A stretch of DNA of 64,000 nt from Cryobacterium sp. HLT2-28. Lineage in GTDB: Bacteria; Actinomycetota; Actinomycetes; Actinomycetales; Microbacteriaceae. Shown here one piece after another: positions 9,326 to 19,859 of the stretch. Location of the stretch: the NCBI RefSeq assembly GCF_004402495.1, contig NZ_SOFH01000009.1, positions 62,001 to 126,000 of the forward strand, written 5' to 3'. Every line of letters starts with the position of its first letter. Positions within the stretch are counted from its first letter, which is position 1. The notes beneath the pieces were generated by a model, which was not told the DNA's origin, did no database searches, and worked only from the letters and a program-made list of their open reading frames with translations. The translations under genes and the position numbers were made by a program.

Positions 9326-10035
9326 CAGGCACCTGCCTTTGCTGCTGCTGCGGCTGCTGCCGCTGCGGCGTCGGCACGCAGGAAGCGTGCCGGGGCAACG
9401 TCTTCGTACGCGAGGCCACGGCGAGCCGCAACCGCACGCGGCTCTTCGAGCTGGTGCAGGGCCTCGACAGTGGCGTGGACGATGTTGATGGTGTTCGACG
9501 AGCCGAGCGACTTGCTCAGCACGTCGTGGATGCCGGCGCACTCGAGTACGGCGCGCACCGGGCCACCGGCGATAACGCCGGTACCTGCTGCGGCCGGACG
9601 GAGCAGAACGACGCCTGCAGCGGCCTCACCCTGGACGGGGTGCGGGATGGTCAGGCCAACGCGGGGAACGCGGAAGAAGTTCTTCTTCGCTTCCTCGACA
9701 CCCTTGGAGATCGCGGTAGGCACTTCACGCGCCTTGCCGTAGCCGACTCCGACCAGTCCGTTGCCGTCTCCGACGACGACGAGGGCGGTGAAGCTGAAGC
9801 GACGACCACCCTTGACGACCTTGGACACCCGGTTGATGGTGACGACGCGCTCCAGGAACTGGCTCTTGTCGGCATCGCGGCTACCGCGGTCCTTGTTGGG
9901 GTTGCGCTCACGGCCACCACGACGAGCCTCACGAGGCTCGTTCTGCGGGGGCGTCGTCGACGCAGCAGTTTCGACGGGTGCCTCAGCGGCCACCACGTTC
10001 TCCTTCGTTGCTGTGCTTGCAGTTTCAGTGCTCAC
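9325..10035 (-). CDS. rpsE: 30S ribosomal protein S5
   Basis: Small-subunit protein involved in decoding fidelity. The 236 residues include the core (about 58-215) with [26 protein letters not shown] sequence and [10 protein letters not shown]. There is an acidic/Ser/Thr-rich N-terminal extension of about 55 residues and a C-terminal run of alanines (about 9 in a row), so it is longer than E. coli S5 (167). The start is GTG, overlapping the rplR stop as GTGA at 10032-10035. Confidence 0.96.
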   Translation of the reverse strand: MSTETASTATKENVVAAEAPVETAASTTPPQNEPREARRGGRERNPNKDRGSRDADKSQFLERVVTINRVSKVVKGGRRFSFTALVVVGDGNGLVGVGYGKAREVPTAISKGVEEAKKNFFRVPRVGLTIPHPVQGEAAAGVVLLRPAAAGTGVIAGGPVRAVLECAGIHDVLSKSLGSSNTINIVHATVEALHQLEEPRAVAARRGLAYEDVAPARFLRADAAAAAAAAAAKAGA

Positions 10036-10403
10036 AGGTTCAATCCACCCTCTCGAGCTCCCTCGGCGATGGCAGCGACGCGTCCTGCGTACTTGCTGCC
10101 GCCACGGTCAAATACGACGGCTTCGATACCGGCGGCCTTCGCGCGCTCGGCGACGAGTTCGCCGACCTTGCGGGCCTTGGCGGTCTTGTCACCATCGAAG
10201 GTGCGCAGACCGTCTTCGAGCGTGGACGCCGACGCAAGGGTGAAGCCCTTGCTGTCATCGACGACCTGCACGAACACGTGGCGAGCCGAACGGGTCACGA
10301 CGAGACGCGGCCGAAGCGCGGTCCCCTCGATCTTCTTGCGAAGACGTGTGTGCCTGCGTCCGCGGGCAGCAGCCTTGCTCTTACCTCTAGTTCCGAGACC
10401 CAT
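10032..10403 (-). CDS. rplR: 50S ribosomal protein L18
   Basis: A 123-residue 5S rRNA-binding protein. Diagnostic parts are [15 protein letters not shown] near the N-terminus, HVFVQVVDD in the middle and [26 protein letters not shown] at the end (only short parts quoted). It lies between rplF and rpsE in the standard spc order and is coupled to rpsE. Confidence 0.96.
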   Translation of the reverse strand: MGLGTRGKSKAAARGRRHTRLRKKIEGTALRPRLVVTRSARHVFVQVVDDSKGFTLASASTLEDGLRTFDGDKTAKARKVGELVAERAKAAGIEAVVFDRGGSKYAGRVAAIAEGAREGGLNL

Positions 10404-10405
10404 GG

Positions 10406-10942
10406 TTACTTACCACTCTTTCCGGCCTTGCGGCGAACAATCTCGCCGGCGTAACGCACACCCTTGCCCTTGTAGGGCTCTGGCTTGCGAATCTTACGGA
10501 TGTTGGCGGCGACCTCGCCGACAGCCTGCTTGTCGATGCCACCGACCGTGAGGCGGTTGACGCTCTCCACGGTGAGGGTGATGCCGGCAGGTGCCTCGAC
10601 GAGGACCGGGTGCGAGAAGCCGAGGGCGAACTCGATCGAGGTGCCCTTCTGGGCGACGCGGTAACCGGTACCGACGATCTCGAGCGACTTGGTGTAACCC
10701 GTGGTCACTCCGATGATCTGGTTGGCGATCAGCGTGCGGGTCAGGCCGTGCAGCGAACGCGAGTTGCGCTCGTCGTTCGGGCGGGTGACGACGACGTGGC
10801 CGTCTTCGATCTTGACCTCGATGGGGTTGGCGACGGTGAGCGCGAGCTCGCCCTTCGGACCCTTGACGCTGATGAGCTGGCCGTCAGCGGCCACAGTGAC
10901 ATCCGCGGGGATCGGGATGGGGAGTCTTCCAATACGTGACAT
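10406..10942 (-). CDS. rplF: 50S ribosomal protein L6
   Basis: A 178-residue protein beginning [15 protein letters not shown] with the C-terminal L6 signature [14 protein letters not shown]. It binds 23S rRNA near the sarcin-ricin loop. Spacing to rplR is two bases and to rpsH six bases, consistent with one spc transcript. Confidence 0.97.
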   Translation of the reverse strand: MSRIGRLPIPIPADVTVAADGQLISVKGPKGELALTVANPIEVKIEDGHVVVTRPNDERNSRSLHGLTRTLIANQIIGVTTGYTKSLEIVGTGYRVAQKGTSIEFALGFSHPVLVEAPAGITLTVESVNRLTVGGIDKQAVGEVAANIRKIRKPEPYKGKGVRYAGEIVRRKAGKSGK

Positions 10943-10948
10943 CGTCGA

Positions 10949-11347
10949 CTACCACACGTAGGCGAGAACTTCTCCGCCCACGCCCTTCTTCTCGGCCTGG
11001 CGGTCGGTGAGCAGACCGCTGGAGGTGGACAGGATGGCAACGCCGAGGCCACCGAGAACGGTGGGGATTTCGGTCGACTTCGCGTACACGCGCAGGCCGG
11101 GCTTGGAAACCCGCTTGATGCCTACGATGGAACGCTCGCGGTTCGGACCGAACTTGAGGTTGAGCGTGAGGGTCTTGCCGACCTCTGCATCCTTGACGTC
11201 CCAAGCCGAGATGTAACCCTGGGCCTTGAGGATGTCTGCGATGTTCGCCTTGAGCTTGCTGTGCGGCATGGACACGGTGTCGTGGAACGCCGAGTTAGCG
11301 TTGCGCAGTCTGGTCAGCATGTCTGCGACCGGATCTGTCATTGTCAT
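10949..11347 (-). CDS. rpsH: 30S ribosomal protein S8
   Basis: A 132-residue 16S rRNA-binding assembly protein: [15 protein letters not shown] at the start and the [12 protein letters not shown] block near the end. Two in-frame ATGs are possible (11347 and 11341); 11347 is kept because AAAGGC lies at a usual distance. The gene is preceded by 117 bases without coding potential, where many actinobacteria carry rpsN. Confidence 0.96.
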   Translation of the reverse strand: MTMTDPVADMLTRLRNANSAFHDTVSMPHSKLKANIADILKAQGYISAWDVKDAEVGKTLTLNLKFGPNRERSIVGIKRVSKPGLRVYAKSTEIPTVLGGLGVAILSTSSGLLTDRQAEKKGVGGEVLAYVW

Positions 11348-11464
11348 TTGTGGTGCCTTTCTCGCCTGGTTTCGTTCATCCGTTACACGGGTGACGACCT
11401 TGGTCGTTGTGGGGCTGGACGGTTGTCCAGCCCCCGGGGTGTACTACAAGGAGCCGAAGCTACT

Positions 11465-12064
11465 TTACTTGGTGTTTTCGGCCGTCTTGAACGGGAAGCC
11501 CAGCGCCTTGAGCAGCGCGCGTCCTTCTTCGTTGTTCTTGGCCGTCGTCACAACCGTGATATCCATACCGCGGATACGGTCGATCCGGTCCTGGTCGATC
11601 TCGTGGAACATGACCTGCTCGGTGAGACCGAAGGTGTAGTTGCCGCTGCCATCGAACTGCTTGTCCGACAGACCGCGGAAGTCACGGATACGGGGAAGCG
11701 CGAGGCTGAGCAGCCGGTCGAGGAACTCCCACATGCGGTCGCCACGTAGTGTGACGTGCGTGCCGATGGGCTGTCCTTCACGCAGTTTGAACTGCGCGAT
11801 CGACTTGCGTGCCTTGGTGACCTGCGGCTTCTGGCCGGTGATCTTGGTGAGGTCGGCGACGGCGCCATCCATGATCTTGCCGTCGCGAGCTGCCTCGCCG
11901 ACACCCATGTTGACAACGATCTTGACCAGGTTCGGAACCTGGTGAACGTTGGTGAAGCCGAGGTCCTTGGTGAGCTGGGCAGTGATCTCATCGCGGTACT
12001 TCTGCTTCAGGCGCGGCAGGACTGCCGGAGTTGCTTCGGCCGCTGCTACTGCAGTGTCGGTCAT
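11465..12064 (-). CDS. rplE: 50S ribosomal protein L5
   Basis: A 199-residue 5S rRNA-binding protein. The motifs [19 protein letters not shown] and [25 protein letters not shown] C-terminal sequence identify it. A short Ala-rich N-terminus precedes [11 protein letters not shown]. The ATG overlaps the rplX stop (ATGA, 12062-12066). Confidence 0.97.
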   Translation of the reverse strand: MTDTAVAAAEATPAVLPRLKQKYRDEITAQLTKDLGFTNVHQVPNLVKIVVNMGVGEAARDGKIMDGAVADLTKITGQKPQVTKARKSIAQFKLREGQPIGTHVTLRGDRMWEFLDRLLSLALPRIRDFRGLSDKQFDGSGNYTFGLTEQVMFHEIDQDRIDRIRGMDITVVTTAKNNEEGRALLKALGFPFKTAENTK

Positions 12065-12423
12065 CAGAGGTCCTTCCCTGACTTCTTGGCGTAACGGATG
12101 CGGACGGTCTTGGTGACCCCGTCCTTCGTCACGTCTTCGAGGCGGACGCCGACGCGAGTCGGCTTCTTGGTCTCCGGGTCGACGATGGCCACGTTGGACA
12201 CGTGAATCGGCGCCTCCATGGTCTCGATGCCGCCGGTCTTGGTGCCGCGCTGGGTCTGGCCAACGCGAACGTGCTTCGTGACGAAGTTGATGCCCTCGAC
12301 GAGGACCCGGTTCTTCTCCACGAACACGGCGATGACCTTGCCCTGCTTGCCGCGGTCGCCGCCGCGGGCCTGGGTACGGCCGGTGATGACCTGAACGAGG
12401 TCACCCTTTTTGAGTCTGGCCAT
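12064..12423 (-). CDS. rplX: 50S ribosomal protein L24
   Basis: A 119-residue early-assembly protein with the KOW motif: [20 protein letters not shown] near the start and [18 protein letters not shown] further on. It lies between rplN and rplE in standard order, three bases after rplN, and overlaps rplE. Confidence 0.96.
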   Translation of the reverse strand: MARLKKGDLVQVITGRTQARGGDRGKQGKVIAVFVEKNRVLVEGINFVTKHVRVGQTQRGTKTGGIETMEAPIHVSNVAIVDPETKKPTRVGVRLEDVTKDGVTKTVRIRYAKKSGKDL

Positions 12424-12426
12424 GAT

Positions 12427-12795
12427 TTAGATAACCTCCGGTGCCAACGAGATGATCTTCATGAACTTCTTGTCGCGAAGTTCGCGACCGACCGGTCCGA
12501 AGATTCGGGTGCCGCGAGGGTCACCGTCGTTCTTCAAAATCACTGCGGCGTTCTCATCGAACTTGATGTACGAACCGTCTGAACGACGGGTCTGCTTTTT
12601 GACGCGAACGACAACGGCCTTGACGACGTCGCCCTTCTTGACGTTTCCGCCCGGGATCGCATCCTTGACCGTGGCGACAATCGTGTCGCCCAGTCCGGCG
12701 TAGCGACGGCCGGAGCCGCCGAGCACGCGAATGGTCAACAGTTCCTTGGCACCCGTGTTGTCGGCAACCTTGAGTCGTGATTCTTGCTGAAGCAC
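12427..12795 (-). CDS. rplN: 50S ribosomal protein L14
   Basis: A 122-residue protein at the subunit interface. It starts at a GTG, (M)[17 protein letters not shown], and contains [20 protein letters not shown] and the end SLAPEVI. The length and sequence are standard. A GTG is the only start consistent with the family N-terminus. Confidence 0.97.
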   Translation of the reverse strand: MLQQESRLKVADNTGAKELLTIRVLGGSGRRYAGLGDTIVATVKDAIPGGNVKKGDVVKAVVVRVKKQTRRSDGSYIKFDENAAVILKNDGDPRGTRIFGPVGRELRDKKFMKIISLAPEVI

Positions 12796-12828
12796 TTTTT
12801 AACTCCTTCTATCAAGCAAGCGCGAGGC

Positions 12829-13128
12829 TTACTTGGCCTTCTCGAGGATCTCGACCAGGCGCCAGCGCTTGGAGGCGCTGAGCGGACGGGTCTCACTGAT
12901 CAGGACCAGGTCGCCGATGCCGGCGATGTTCGCCTCGTCGTGAGCCTTCAGCTTGGACGTACGGCGGATGACCTTGCCGTACAGGGGGTGCTTCACGCGG
13001 TCTTCGACCTCGACAACGATGGTCTTGTCCATCTTGTCGCTGGTCACGTAACCACGCAGCGTCTTGCGGTAGCCGCGAACGAGAGCCTCAGCCTCGGCAG
13101 CGACGACCTTTTCGTCAGTCTTCGCCAT
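12829..13128 (-). CDS. rpsQ: 30S ribosomal protein S17
   Basis: A 99-residue 16S rRNA-binding protein: [27 protein letters not shown] and the C-terminal [18 protein letters not shown] region are family hallmarks. The N-terminus is about 17 residues longer than E. coli S17 and acidic. Three bases separate it from rpmC. Confidence 0.96.
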   Translation of the reverse strand: MAKTDEKVVAAEAEALVRGYRKTLRGYVTSDKMDKTIVVEVEDRVKHPLYGKVIRRTSKLKAHDEANIAGIGDLVLISETRPLSASKRWRLVEILEKAK

Positions 13129-13130
13129 GA

Positions 13131-13477
13131 CTAGGCCTCCTTCGTCTCGACGGCGTCGTCCGCAGCGGTGTCGTCAACAGACTCGACTGCAGGCTTGGCC
13201 TTCTTTGTCTTCTTCTCAGCCTTTTCCGCCTTGGCGGGGGCCTCGACGGGCACGGGAGTCGGGCGAATGCCCAACTCGCGCTCACGGAGAACCGTGTAGA
13301 TGCGAGCGATGTCGCGCTTGACCGCGCGGAGGCGGCCGTGGCTTTCGAGCTGGCCGGTGGCCGACTGGAAGCGAAGGTTGAACAGTTCTTCCTTCGCCTT
13401 CTTCAGCTCGTCGAACAGTCGCTCATTTTCAAAAGTGTCGAGCTCGACCGAGGCGAGCTCCTTGGATCCGATCGCCA

Positions 13478-13478
<1 letters not shown>
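13131..13478 (-). CDS. rpmC: 50S ribosomal protein L29 with C-terminal extension
   Basis: A 115-residue protein. The L29 body is about residues 1-75 ([34 protein letters not shown]). It is followed by a 40-residue Lys/Ala/Glu-rich tail that typical L29 (63-70 residues) lacks. The start at 13478 is chosen because it overlaps the rplP stop by one base and gives [14 protein letters not shown]; the longer frame upstream is the shadow of rplP. L29 lies at the exit tunnel, so the tail may reach solvent or nascent-chain factors. Confidence 0.95.
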
Positions 13479-13897
<419 letters not shown>

Positions 13898-13899
13898 GG

Positions 13900-14661
13900 T
13901 TATGCCTCAACTCCTGCTGCAACCGGTGCCGCTGCCTCTGCGCGGGGCGCACGGCGGGGTCGGTCGTCACGTCGTTCGGGGCGGGTCGACTTAGCGTTGG
14001 CCTGCTCGCGAGCGAGTTCCTTGTTGGTGATGTCGCCCTTGTAAATCCAGACCTTCACGCCGATGCGGCCGAAGGTGGTCTTGGCTTCGTAGAAGCCGTA
14101 GTCGATGTTCGCGCGCAGGGTGTGCAGTGGCACGCGTCCCTCACGGTAGAACTCCGAACGGCTCATTTCGGCGCCACCGAGGCGACCGGAAACCTGGATG
14201 CGAACACCCTTGGCGCCGGCGCGCTGGGCACCCTGCAGGCCCTTGCGCATCGCGCGGCGGAATGCCACACGTGCGGAGAGCTGCTCTGCGATGCCCTGGG
14301 CGACGAGCTGAGCGTCGACCTCGGGGTTCTTGACCTCGAGGATGTTTAGCTGGATCTGCTTGGCGGTGAGCTTCTCGAGGTCGGAGCGGATGCGCTCGGC
14401 CTCCGCGCCGCGGCGACCGATCACAATGCCCGGACGGGCGGTGTGAATGTCGACGCGAACGCGGTCACGAGTGCGCTCGATCTCGATGCGGGACACGCCG
14501 GCACGGTCGAGGCTGGTGCTCAACAGTCGGCGGATCTTGACGTCTTCAGCAACGAAGTCGCTGTAACGCTGGCCGGGCTTCGTCGAGTCAGAGAACCATC
14601 GCGACACGTGGTCGGTCGTGATTCCCAGACGGAAGCCGTAGGGGTTTACCTTCTGACCCAT
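13900..14661 (-). CDS. rpsC: 30S ribosomal protein S3
   Basis: A 253-residue protein at the mRNA entry channel. N-terminal [15 protein letters not shown], a KH domain with [18 protein letters not shown], and a C-terminal block [14 protein letters not shown] are all present. The last 35 residues are Arg/Ala-rich. The ATG region overlaps the rplV stop at 14661. Confidence 0.97.
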   Translation of the reverse strand: MGQKVNPYGFRLGITTDHVSRWFSDSTKPGQRYSDFVAEDVKIRRLLSTSLDRAGVSRIEIERTRDRVRVDIHTARPGIVIGRRGAEAERIRSDLEKLTAKQIQLNILEVKNPEVDAQLVAQGIAEQLSARVAFRRAMRKGLQGAQRAGAKGVRIQVSGRLGGAEMSRSEFYREGRVPLHTLRANIDYGFYEAKTTFGRIGVKVWIYKGDITNKELAREQANAKSTRPERRDDRPRRAPRAEAAAPVAAGVEA

Positions 14662-15026
14662 TACTTCGTACCCTCCTCAGGAGTGGCGAGCACAACAGTG
14701 ATGTGGCTCGTGCGCTTCTTGATCTGGAATGCGCGACCCTGTGCTCGGGCCTGGAAACGCTTGAGGGTCGTACCCTCGTCAACGAACGCCTGGCTGACGA
14801 ACAGATCCTGCTCGTCCAGGAAGGTGTTGGCTGCATCTGCCTTGACCCGGGCGTTCGCGATTGCCGAAGCAACCAGCTTGTACACCGGATCGCTCGCACC
14901 CTGGGGTGCGAACTTCAGGATTCCCAGGGCCTCATGTGCCTGCTTGCCGCGGATCAGGTTGACAACGCGACGAGCCTTCTGGGGGGTAACGCGGATGTGA
15001 CGCACGCGTGCGATCGACTCCACCAT
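14661..15026 (-). CDS. rplV: 50S ribosomal protein L22
   Basis: A 121-residue exit-tunnel protein beginning [20 protein letters not shown], with the beta-hairpin region ending in [20 protein letters not shown]. The loop shows no obvious insertion or deletion of the kind linked to macrolide resistance. Confidence 0.96.
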   Translation of the reverse strand: MVESIARVRHIRVTPQKARRVVNLIRGKQAHEALGILKFAPQGASDPVYKLVASAIANARVKADAANTFLDEQDLFVSQAFVDEGTTLKRFQARAQGRAFQIKKRTSHITVVLATPEEGTK

Positions 15027-15052
15027 TTCTTCTCCTCCTTCACGTCCCCGCG

Positions 15053-15334
15053 TTAGCGGCGACGGCCCTTCTTGTCGTCCTTCACGTGTCCACGGAAGGT
15101 GCGGGTGGGCGCGAACTCGCCGAGCTTGTGCCCGACCATGCTCTCGGTGACGAACACCGGGATGTGCTTGCGTCCGTCGTGAACCGCGATGGTGTGCCCG
15201 AGCATGCCGGGGATGATCATCGAACGGCGCGACCAGGTCTTGATTACGTTCTTGCTGCTGGCTTCGTTCGCCTTGACAACCTTGCGAAGCAGGTGGTCGT
15301 CAACGAACGGGCCTTTCTTGAGACTGCGAGGCAT
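15053..15334 (-). CDS. rpsS: 30S ribosomal protein S19
   Basis: A 93-residue 30S head protein: [39 protein letters not shown] and the Arg/Lys-rich end. It is of standard length and lies between rplB and rplV. Confidence 0.97.
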   Translation of the reverse strand: MPRSLKKGPFVDDHLLRKVVKANEASSKNVIKTWSRRSMIIPGMLGHTIAVHDGRKHIPVFVTESMVGHKLGEFAPTRTFRGHVKDDKKGRRR

Positions 15335-15343
15335 CGTCTACTC

Positions 15344-16183
15344 CTACTTACGCTTCTTGCCGACGGTACGGCGACGAACGATGAGCTTGTCGCTTTCCTT
15401 GTTCGGGTGGCGGGTGCGCCCTTCCTTCTGGCCCCAGGGGCTGACGGGGTGACGTCCACCGGACGTCTTACCCTCACCACCACCGTGCGGGTGGTCGACC
15501 GGGTTCATGGCAACACCACGAACGGTCGGGCGAACGCCTTTCCAGCGCATACGGCCGGCCTTGCCCCAGTTGATGTTCGACTGCTCGGCGTTGCCGACCT
15601 CGCCGATCGTGGCGCGGCAGCGGGCGTCGACGTTACGGATTTCTCCGGACGGAAGGCGCAGCTGGGCGTAGATGCCATCCTTCGCGACGAGGCGAACAGA
15701 CGATCCGGCGGAGCGGGCCATCTTGGCGCCACCGCCCGGACGCAGCTCGACCGCGTGAATGATGGTACCGGTGGGGATGTTCTTCAGCGGCAGGTTGTTG
15801 CCGGGCTTGATGTCAGCACCGGCGCCCGACTCTACGATGTCGCCCTGGTTCAGCTTGTTCGGGGCGATGATGTAGCGCTTGGTTCCATCGAGGAAGTGCA
15901 GGAGCGCGATGCGCGCCGTGCGGTTGGGGTCGTACTCGATGTGAGCGACCTTGGCGTTGACGCCATCCTTGTCGTTACGACGGAAGTCGATCAGACGGTA
16001 CTGGCGCTTGTGTCCGCCACCGATGTGACGGGTGGTGATGCGACCCTGGTTGTTACGGCCACCGGTCTTGGACAGGGGGCGAAGCAGGGACTTCTCCGGG
16101 GTCGACCGGGTGATCTCTGCGAAGTCTGCAACAGATGAACCGCGACGACCGGGAGTCGTGGGCTTGAACTTACGAATAGCCAT
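15344..16183 (-). CDS. rplB: 50S ribosomal protein L2
   Basis: A 279-residue core protein needed for subunit joining and peptidyl transfer. Signatures are the N-terminal [26 protein letters not shown], the catalytic-loop region [16 protein letters not shown] (conserved His of HPHGGG) and the basic C-terminus. Confidence 0.97.
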   Translation of the reverse strand: MAIRKFKPTTPGRRGSSVADFAEITRSTPEKSLLRPLSKTGGRNNQGRITTRHIGGGHKRQYRLIDFRRNDKDGVNAKVAHIEYDPNRTARIALLHFLDGTKRYIIAPNKLNQGDIVESGAGADIKPGNNLPLKNIPTGTIIHAVELRPGGGAKMARSAGSSVRLVAKDGIYAQLRLPSGEIRNVDARCRATIGEVGNAEQSNINWGKAGRMRWKGVRPTVRGVAMNPVDHPHGGGEGKTSGGRHPVSPWGQKEGRTRHPNKESDKLIVRRRTVGKKRK

Positions 16184-16208
16184 TTCTTATTCCTCTAGTC
16201 CGCGCCGC

Positions 16209-16511
16209 TTAGCCGACGGCCGTGAAGATGTCAATGGAACCGGACTTGAGCGTGACGATGGCACGCTTGGTGTCCTTGCGCTTGCCCTGACCGAACTTCG
16301 TGCGACGCGTCTTGCCGATCCGGTTCATGGTGTTGATCGAAGCGACCTCCACCTTGAAGATCTTTTCGATCGCGAGCTTGATCTCGGTCTTGTTGGAGCG
16401 CGGGTCCACGATGAAGGTGTACTTGCCCTCGTCAATCAGGCCGTAGCTCTTTTCAGAGACGACCGGAGCGATGATGATGTCGCGGGGGTCCTTGTTGAGC
16501 GGGGTAGCCAT
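16209..16511 (-). CDS. rplW: 50S ribosomal protein L23
   Basis: A 100-residue exit-site protein that docks trigger factor and SRP. It includes [17 protein letters not shown], the [15 protein letters not shown] helix and the tail [15 protein letters not shown]. The ATG overlaps the rplD stop at 16511. Confidence 0.97.
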   Translation of the reverse strand: MATPLNKDPRDIIIAPVVSEKSYGLIDEGKYTFIVDPRSNKTEIKLAIEKIFKVEVASINTMNRIGKTRRTKFGQGKRKDTKRAIVTLKSGSIDIFTAVG

Positions 16512-17161
16512 TATGCGGACACCTCTTCCTTCTTGGTCTTGCTCTCCACGAACGCGTCGAACGCGCCCTTGGTGAAGACGATGTCGTCACTGACGAGCAC
16601 GTCGTAGGCATTCAGCTGGTCCCACGGCAGAACGTGCACCGTCGGCAGGTTGCGGATGCTGCGGAGCGTCATTTCGTCCGTGCGCTCCAGTACAACCAGG
16701 ACGTGCTTGCTGCTGGCGATCTGGCTGAGCAGTTCGATGGCGCCCTTGGTGCTGGGCGTCTCGGCGCTGAACAGTGCCGTCACGACGTGCAGGCGGTCGC
16801 CACGGGCGCGGTCCGAAAGCGATCCGCGCAGTGCTGCCGCGATCATCTTTTTCGGGGTGCGCTGCTCGTAGTTGCGCGGGGTCGGTCCGTGGACGATGCC
16901 ACCACCGGTCATCTGAGGGGCGCGGATCGAGCCCTGACGAGCGCGACCGGTTCCCTTCTGCTTGAACGGCTTGCGGCCGGCACCGGAAACTTCACCACGA
17001 CGCTTGGTCTTGTGCGTGCCCTGGCGTGCGGCAGCGAGCTGCGCGACGACGACCTGGTGGATCAGCGGGATGTTGGTCTGAACGTCAAAGATTTCGGCGG
17101 GCAGCTCAACGTAGCCGGCCTTCTTGCCCTTGGCGTCGATGAGATCGAGTGAGGTAGTCAT
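16511..17161 (-). CDS. rplD: 50S ribosomal protein L4
   Basis: A 216-residue exit-tunnel protein. The tunnel loop [20 protein letters not shown] with the preceding [15 protein letters not shown] is diagnostic. It is coupled with rplW and lies four bases after rplC. In enterobacteria L4 autoregulates the S10 operon; no such site was identified here. Confidence 0.96.
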   Translation of the reverse strand: MTTSLDLIDAKGKKAGYVELPAEIFDVQTNIPLIHQVVVAQLAAARQGTHKTKRRGEVSGAGRKPFKQKGTGRARQGSIRAPQMTGGGIVHGPTPRNYEQRTPKKMIAAALRGSLSDRARGDRLHVVTALFSAETPSTKGAIELLSQIASSKHVLVVLERTDEMTLRSIRNLPTVHVLPWDQLNAYDVLVSDDIVFTKGAFDAFVESKTKKEEVSA

Positions 17162-17165
17162 GCGA

Positions 17166-17825
17166 CTAGGCTCCCTTCACTGCATTGCGGACGAATACGA
17201 GGCGGCCCTTGGCACCGGGAACGGCACCCTTGACCAGCAGGAGGCCCTTGTCGGCATCAACGGCGTGAACCTTGAGGTTCAGCACGGTGACGCGCTCGCC
17301 ACCCATACGACCGGCCATGCGCATGCCCTTGAAGACACGGCTCGGGGTCGAGGAAGCACCGATGGAACCGGGCTTGCGGTGGTTACGGTGTGAACCGTGC
17401 GAGGAGGAGACACCCTTGAAGTTGTGACGCTTCATAACACCGGCGAAACCCTTACCCTTGCTGGTGCCCATGACGTCGACCTTGGTGCCGGCAGCGAAGA
17501 CACCGTCAACGGTGAGTTCCTGGCCCAGGGTGTAGTCAGCGGCATCCGCGGTGCGGAGCTCGGTGAGGTGACGGCGAGGCGTGACGCCTGCCTTTTCGAA
17601 GTGTCCGGCGGAAGGCTTGTTGACCTTGCGCGGGTCGATGGCCCCGGCAGCGATCTGAACGCCGGCGTAGCCGTCGATCTCCTTGCTGCGGATCTGGGTG
17701 ACAACGTTGGGCGAGATCTCGATGACGGTGACGGGAACGAGCTTGTTGTTCTCGTCCCAGACCTGCGTCATGCCGAGCTTCTTGCCGAGGAGACCCTTGG
17801 TGGTCTTGGTATCTGCGTAAGACAT
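17166..17825 (-). CDS. rplC: 50S ribosomal protein L3
   Basis: A 219-residue protein with the L3 signature [19 protein letters not shown] and the N-terminal [16 protein letters not shown]. Standard length. It lies eight bases downstream of rpsJ in the S10 order. Confidence 0.97.
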   Translation of the reverse strand: MSYADTKTTKGLLGKKLGMTQVWDENNKLVPVTVIEISPNVVTQIRSKEIDGYAGVQIAAGAIDPRKVNKPSAGHFEKAGVTPRRHLTELRTADAADYTLGQELTVDGVFAAGTKVDVMGTSKGKGFAGVMKRHNFKGVSSSHGSHRNHRKPGSIGASSTPSRVFKGMRMAGRMGGERVTVLNLKVHAVDADKGLLLVKGAVPGAKGRLVFVRNAVKGA

Positions 17826-17833
17826 CGCGGGCC

Positions 17834-18142
17834 CTAGAGCTTGATCTCGATGTTGACGTCGGCCGGAAGGTCGAGACGCATGAGCGAGTCGACTGCCTTC
17901 GGGGTCGGGTCAATGATGTCGATCAGACGCTTGTGGGTGCGCATTTCAAAGTGCTCCCGGCTGTCCTTGTACTTGTGAGGGGAACGGATGACACACACCA
18001 CGTTCTTCTCGGTCGGAAGCGGCACGGGGCCGACGACGGTCGCGCCCGCACGGGTCACGGTGTCGACGATCTTGCGCGCCGAGATGTCGATGACCTCGTG
18101 GTCATACGACTTAAGTCGAATGCGGATTTTCTGTCCCGCCAT
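17834..18142 (-). CDS. rpsJ: 30S ribosomal protein S10
   Basis: First gene of the S10 operon, 102 residues: [30 protein letters not shown] and [20 protein letters not shown]10 also serves as NusE in antitermination. The 537 bases upstream have no gene and should hold the S10 promoter; AGAAAGAGAG lies just before the ATG. Confidence 0.97.
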   Translation of the reverse strand: MAGQKIRIRLKSYDHEVIDISARKIVDTVTRAGATVVGPVPLPTEKNVVCVIRSPHKYKDSREHFEMRTHKRLIDIIDPTPKAVDSLMRLDLPADVNIEIKL

Positions 18143-18581
18143 GTCGAACTCTCTTTCTTGTCAAGGCTTCGTACATCCCGAAGGCTGCATTGGACGCCGT
18201 AGTAGCACTGCTGCTGTCGCACCACTGTTCATCTGTCAATTTCGATTCATCGCGCCGCAGCCGCTGGGCCGCGCCACTTCGAACCGCGCCAACGCCTGCT
18301 CCGGCCGGAGCCGGGGGAAGGCATGGTTTTACCCGTGCAATCCCGGTTGTTGGTTTGAGCTCTGTTCTGCTACCCGCGGCCTAGCTGCGTATCCCGGCGT
18401 GTTGCCACGCACGACACCAGCTATGCACTGCCTGGCAGTGATCCCGACACCGCGTGCAGCGCGGCAGTCGAAAGTGTTGAACTAGAAGAGTCTGCCACAG
18501 GCCTTGCCCTTTCTGCAACCCGGGCGTGTCGCGCCCGGCGTGTCGCAGGGCACCGTCTCCCCGAGCGCCCCTCCCCCCTCG
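18143..18581. other. Non-coding leader region upstream of rpsJ
   Basis: No convincing gene is visible. A TTGACA hexamer on the minus strand (about 18232-18237) lies roughly 90 bases before rpsJ, but no good -10 hexamer follows at 16-18 bases, so it is not called as a promoter. Several local hairpins are possible, for example around 18505-18550. The region probably holds the S10 operon promoter and leader. Base composition is slightly lower in GC than the surrounding genes near rpsJ. Confidence 0.4.
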
Positions 18582-18655
18582 CCTCGAGCGCGCCACTTCT
18601 GCCGCTGCGCGCCAGGCATGCCTGGCGTGCAGCGGCGCAACTGGCGCGTTCGAGG
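18582..18655. repeat. Large palindrome, family B copy 1
   Basis: A 74-base near-perfect palindrome: arms of 37 bases (18582-18618 and 18619-18655) differing at about five positions, meeting at gccaggcatgcctggc. The arm core gcgcgccAsTT...gccgctgcgc is repeated in the second copy at 19760-19828. It lies 25 bases past the stop of the nuclease-like gene at 18680-19660. It would form a very stable cruciform or RNA hairpin and could act as a terminator. Confidence 0.8.
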
Positions 18656-18679
18656 CATCCGCTCTGCCCGTCACCCTGG

Positions 18680-19660
18680 TCACCAGGAGCGCAGCGTGGG
18701 CCGGGTGATCGGCAGGCCGAACTCGACAAGGCGCGTGCGCAGCCGCACCTTGCTCACCGAGACCGAGAACGGCCAGCGCGTGAACCCGTGAACCTGGCGG
18801 CGCACTCCGTCTTCCCGGAGCTTCTCAGCCCAGAGCACCTGCTCAGGCGTGCGACCGTCGCGCATCACCGGGTCGAAGTACTTGACCTTGCCATCGGTCT
18901 CCCCCACCTTGTGCTGGTCGGGGAAGCAGAAGTCGACGAAGACTTCGGCTCCGTCGACGATGAACGGATGCTGGAGCACCGGTTCAGGGAATCCGCTCAG
19001 GGCGATGTTCACCCGGCTTGCCGACTCGTTCGGCGACCCCGCCAGGTGGGTCGCGAAATCGATCACGGCTTTCGCGCGAACGGAGCCGCGGAATGGCAGC
19101 ATTCGCGCCCACGTCTCGTAGAGTTCGGCCTTCGTGGCCAGAGCCGGCCGATGTCCCCGGCGGTCGGCGGAGAGGGCGCGGTCGGCCACGACGACGGCCG
19201 ATTGGAGGTCGAGCGCGGCGGCGAGGTCCACAACCGTGCGCGCCACCGTCGTGACCAGCAAGCCGTTGACCAGGGTGATGTCCCGGGGATCGAAGTGGAC
19301 CGCGTGCTTCCGAATGCCGGGCTTCGATCTGCCCCCGGCCGCCCGAGGAACGATGAAATGGACCTCGGCTGGAGGTCCGAAGAGAAACGGGAGGCCATGA
19401 AGCACGGCCGCCGATTGATGAGAGAGCACGAGTTCACTCCGTCGGGCGGCTGCCGCCGCGACCACCACGACGGCGTAACGCTCCTCATTCCGGAAGGTGT
19501 CCCATTGCCCCTGAGGAAAGTAGTGCCCGCGGGAGACGCGGTGGAACTCACCACGCAGCGCGCGACGACGCAGTCGCAGGTCCGCGCCGAAAGACCGGGT
19601 GTAGTCGGCCACTGAGAACAGTCGGTCGGCCGGATTGTCCGAATGCGCAGGTGAATTCAT
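18680..19660 (-). CDS. AbiEi-like / DUF559-like protein with Vsr-type nuclease fold
   Basis: A 326-residue protein of a type common in actinobacteria, not characterised as far as I know. The N-terminal half resembles AbiEi-type transcription-regulator or antitoxin proteins (RRRALRGEFHRVSRGHYF; SHQSAAVLHGLP; VARTVVDLA). The C-terminal half fits a PD-(D/E)XK fold: E212, D243 in VFVDFCFP, and E254-x-D-x-K258 in GETDGKVKYFD. An in-frame start at 19729 exists, but the ATG at 19660 gives a compact N-terminus. No partner toxin is adjacent. It is bracketed by two copies of the same palindrome and lies in an insert between rpsJ and tuf, suggesting acquisition. Molecular role is inference only. Confidence 0.7.
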   Translation of the reverse strand: MNSPAHSDNPADRLFSVADYTRSFGADLRLRRRALRGEFHRVSRGHYFPQGQWDTFRNEERYAVVVVAAAAARRSELVLSHQSAAVLHGLPFLFGPPAEVHFIVPRAAGGRSKPGIRKHAVHFDPRDITLVNGLLVTTVARTVVDLAAALDLQSAVVVADRALSADRRGHRPALATKAELYETWARMLPFRGSVRAKAVIDFATHLAGSPNESASRVNIALSGFPEPVLQHPFIVDGAEVFVDFCFPDQHKVGETDGKVKYFDPVMRDGRTPEQVLWAEKLREDGVRRQVHGFTRWPFSVSVSKVRLRTRLVEFGLPITRPTLRSW

Positions 19661-19759
19661 GCACCCACAGTGCGGCGGCCCCGCTCCTGCCCGGCACCAC
19701 CGCCGTGATCTGTGGACAGCGGCCGGCATCCGTCACCCGTGAATGGATGCTGTCCGGCC

Positions 19760-19828
19760 CGAGCGCGCCAGTTGCGCCGCTGCGCCCCCGGCGTGCCTGG
19801 CGCGCAACGGCGAAGTCGGCGCGCTCGA
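19760..19828. repeat. Large palindrome, family B copy 2
   Basis: Imperfect inverted repeat with outer arms cgagcgcgcc/ggcgcgctcg and inner arms around cgccgctgcgc/gcgcgcaacggcg, about 69 bases in all. It shares the order gagcgcgcca-gtt-gcgccgctgcgc-c-ggc with copy 1 at 18582-18655. It lies about 100 bases upstream of the nuclease-like gene and 32 bases downstream of the Rv0909-like gene. Confidence 0.72.
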
Positions 19829-19859
19829 CTGAATGGCCGTTCGCGATGTGTGCCAGCGG

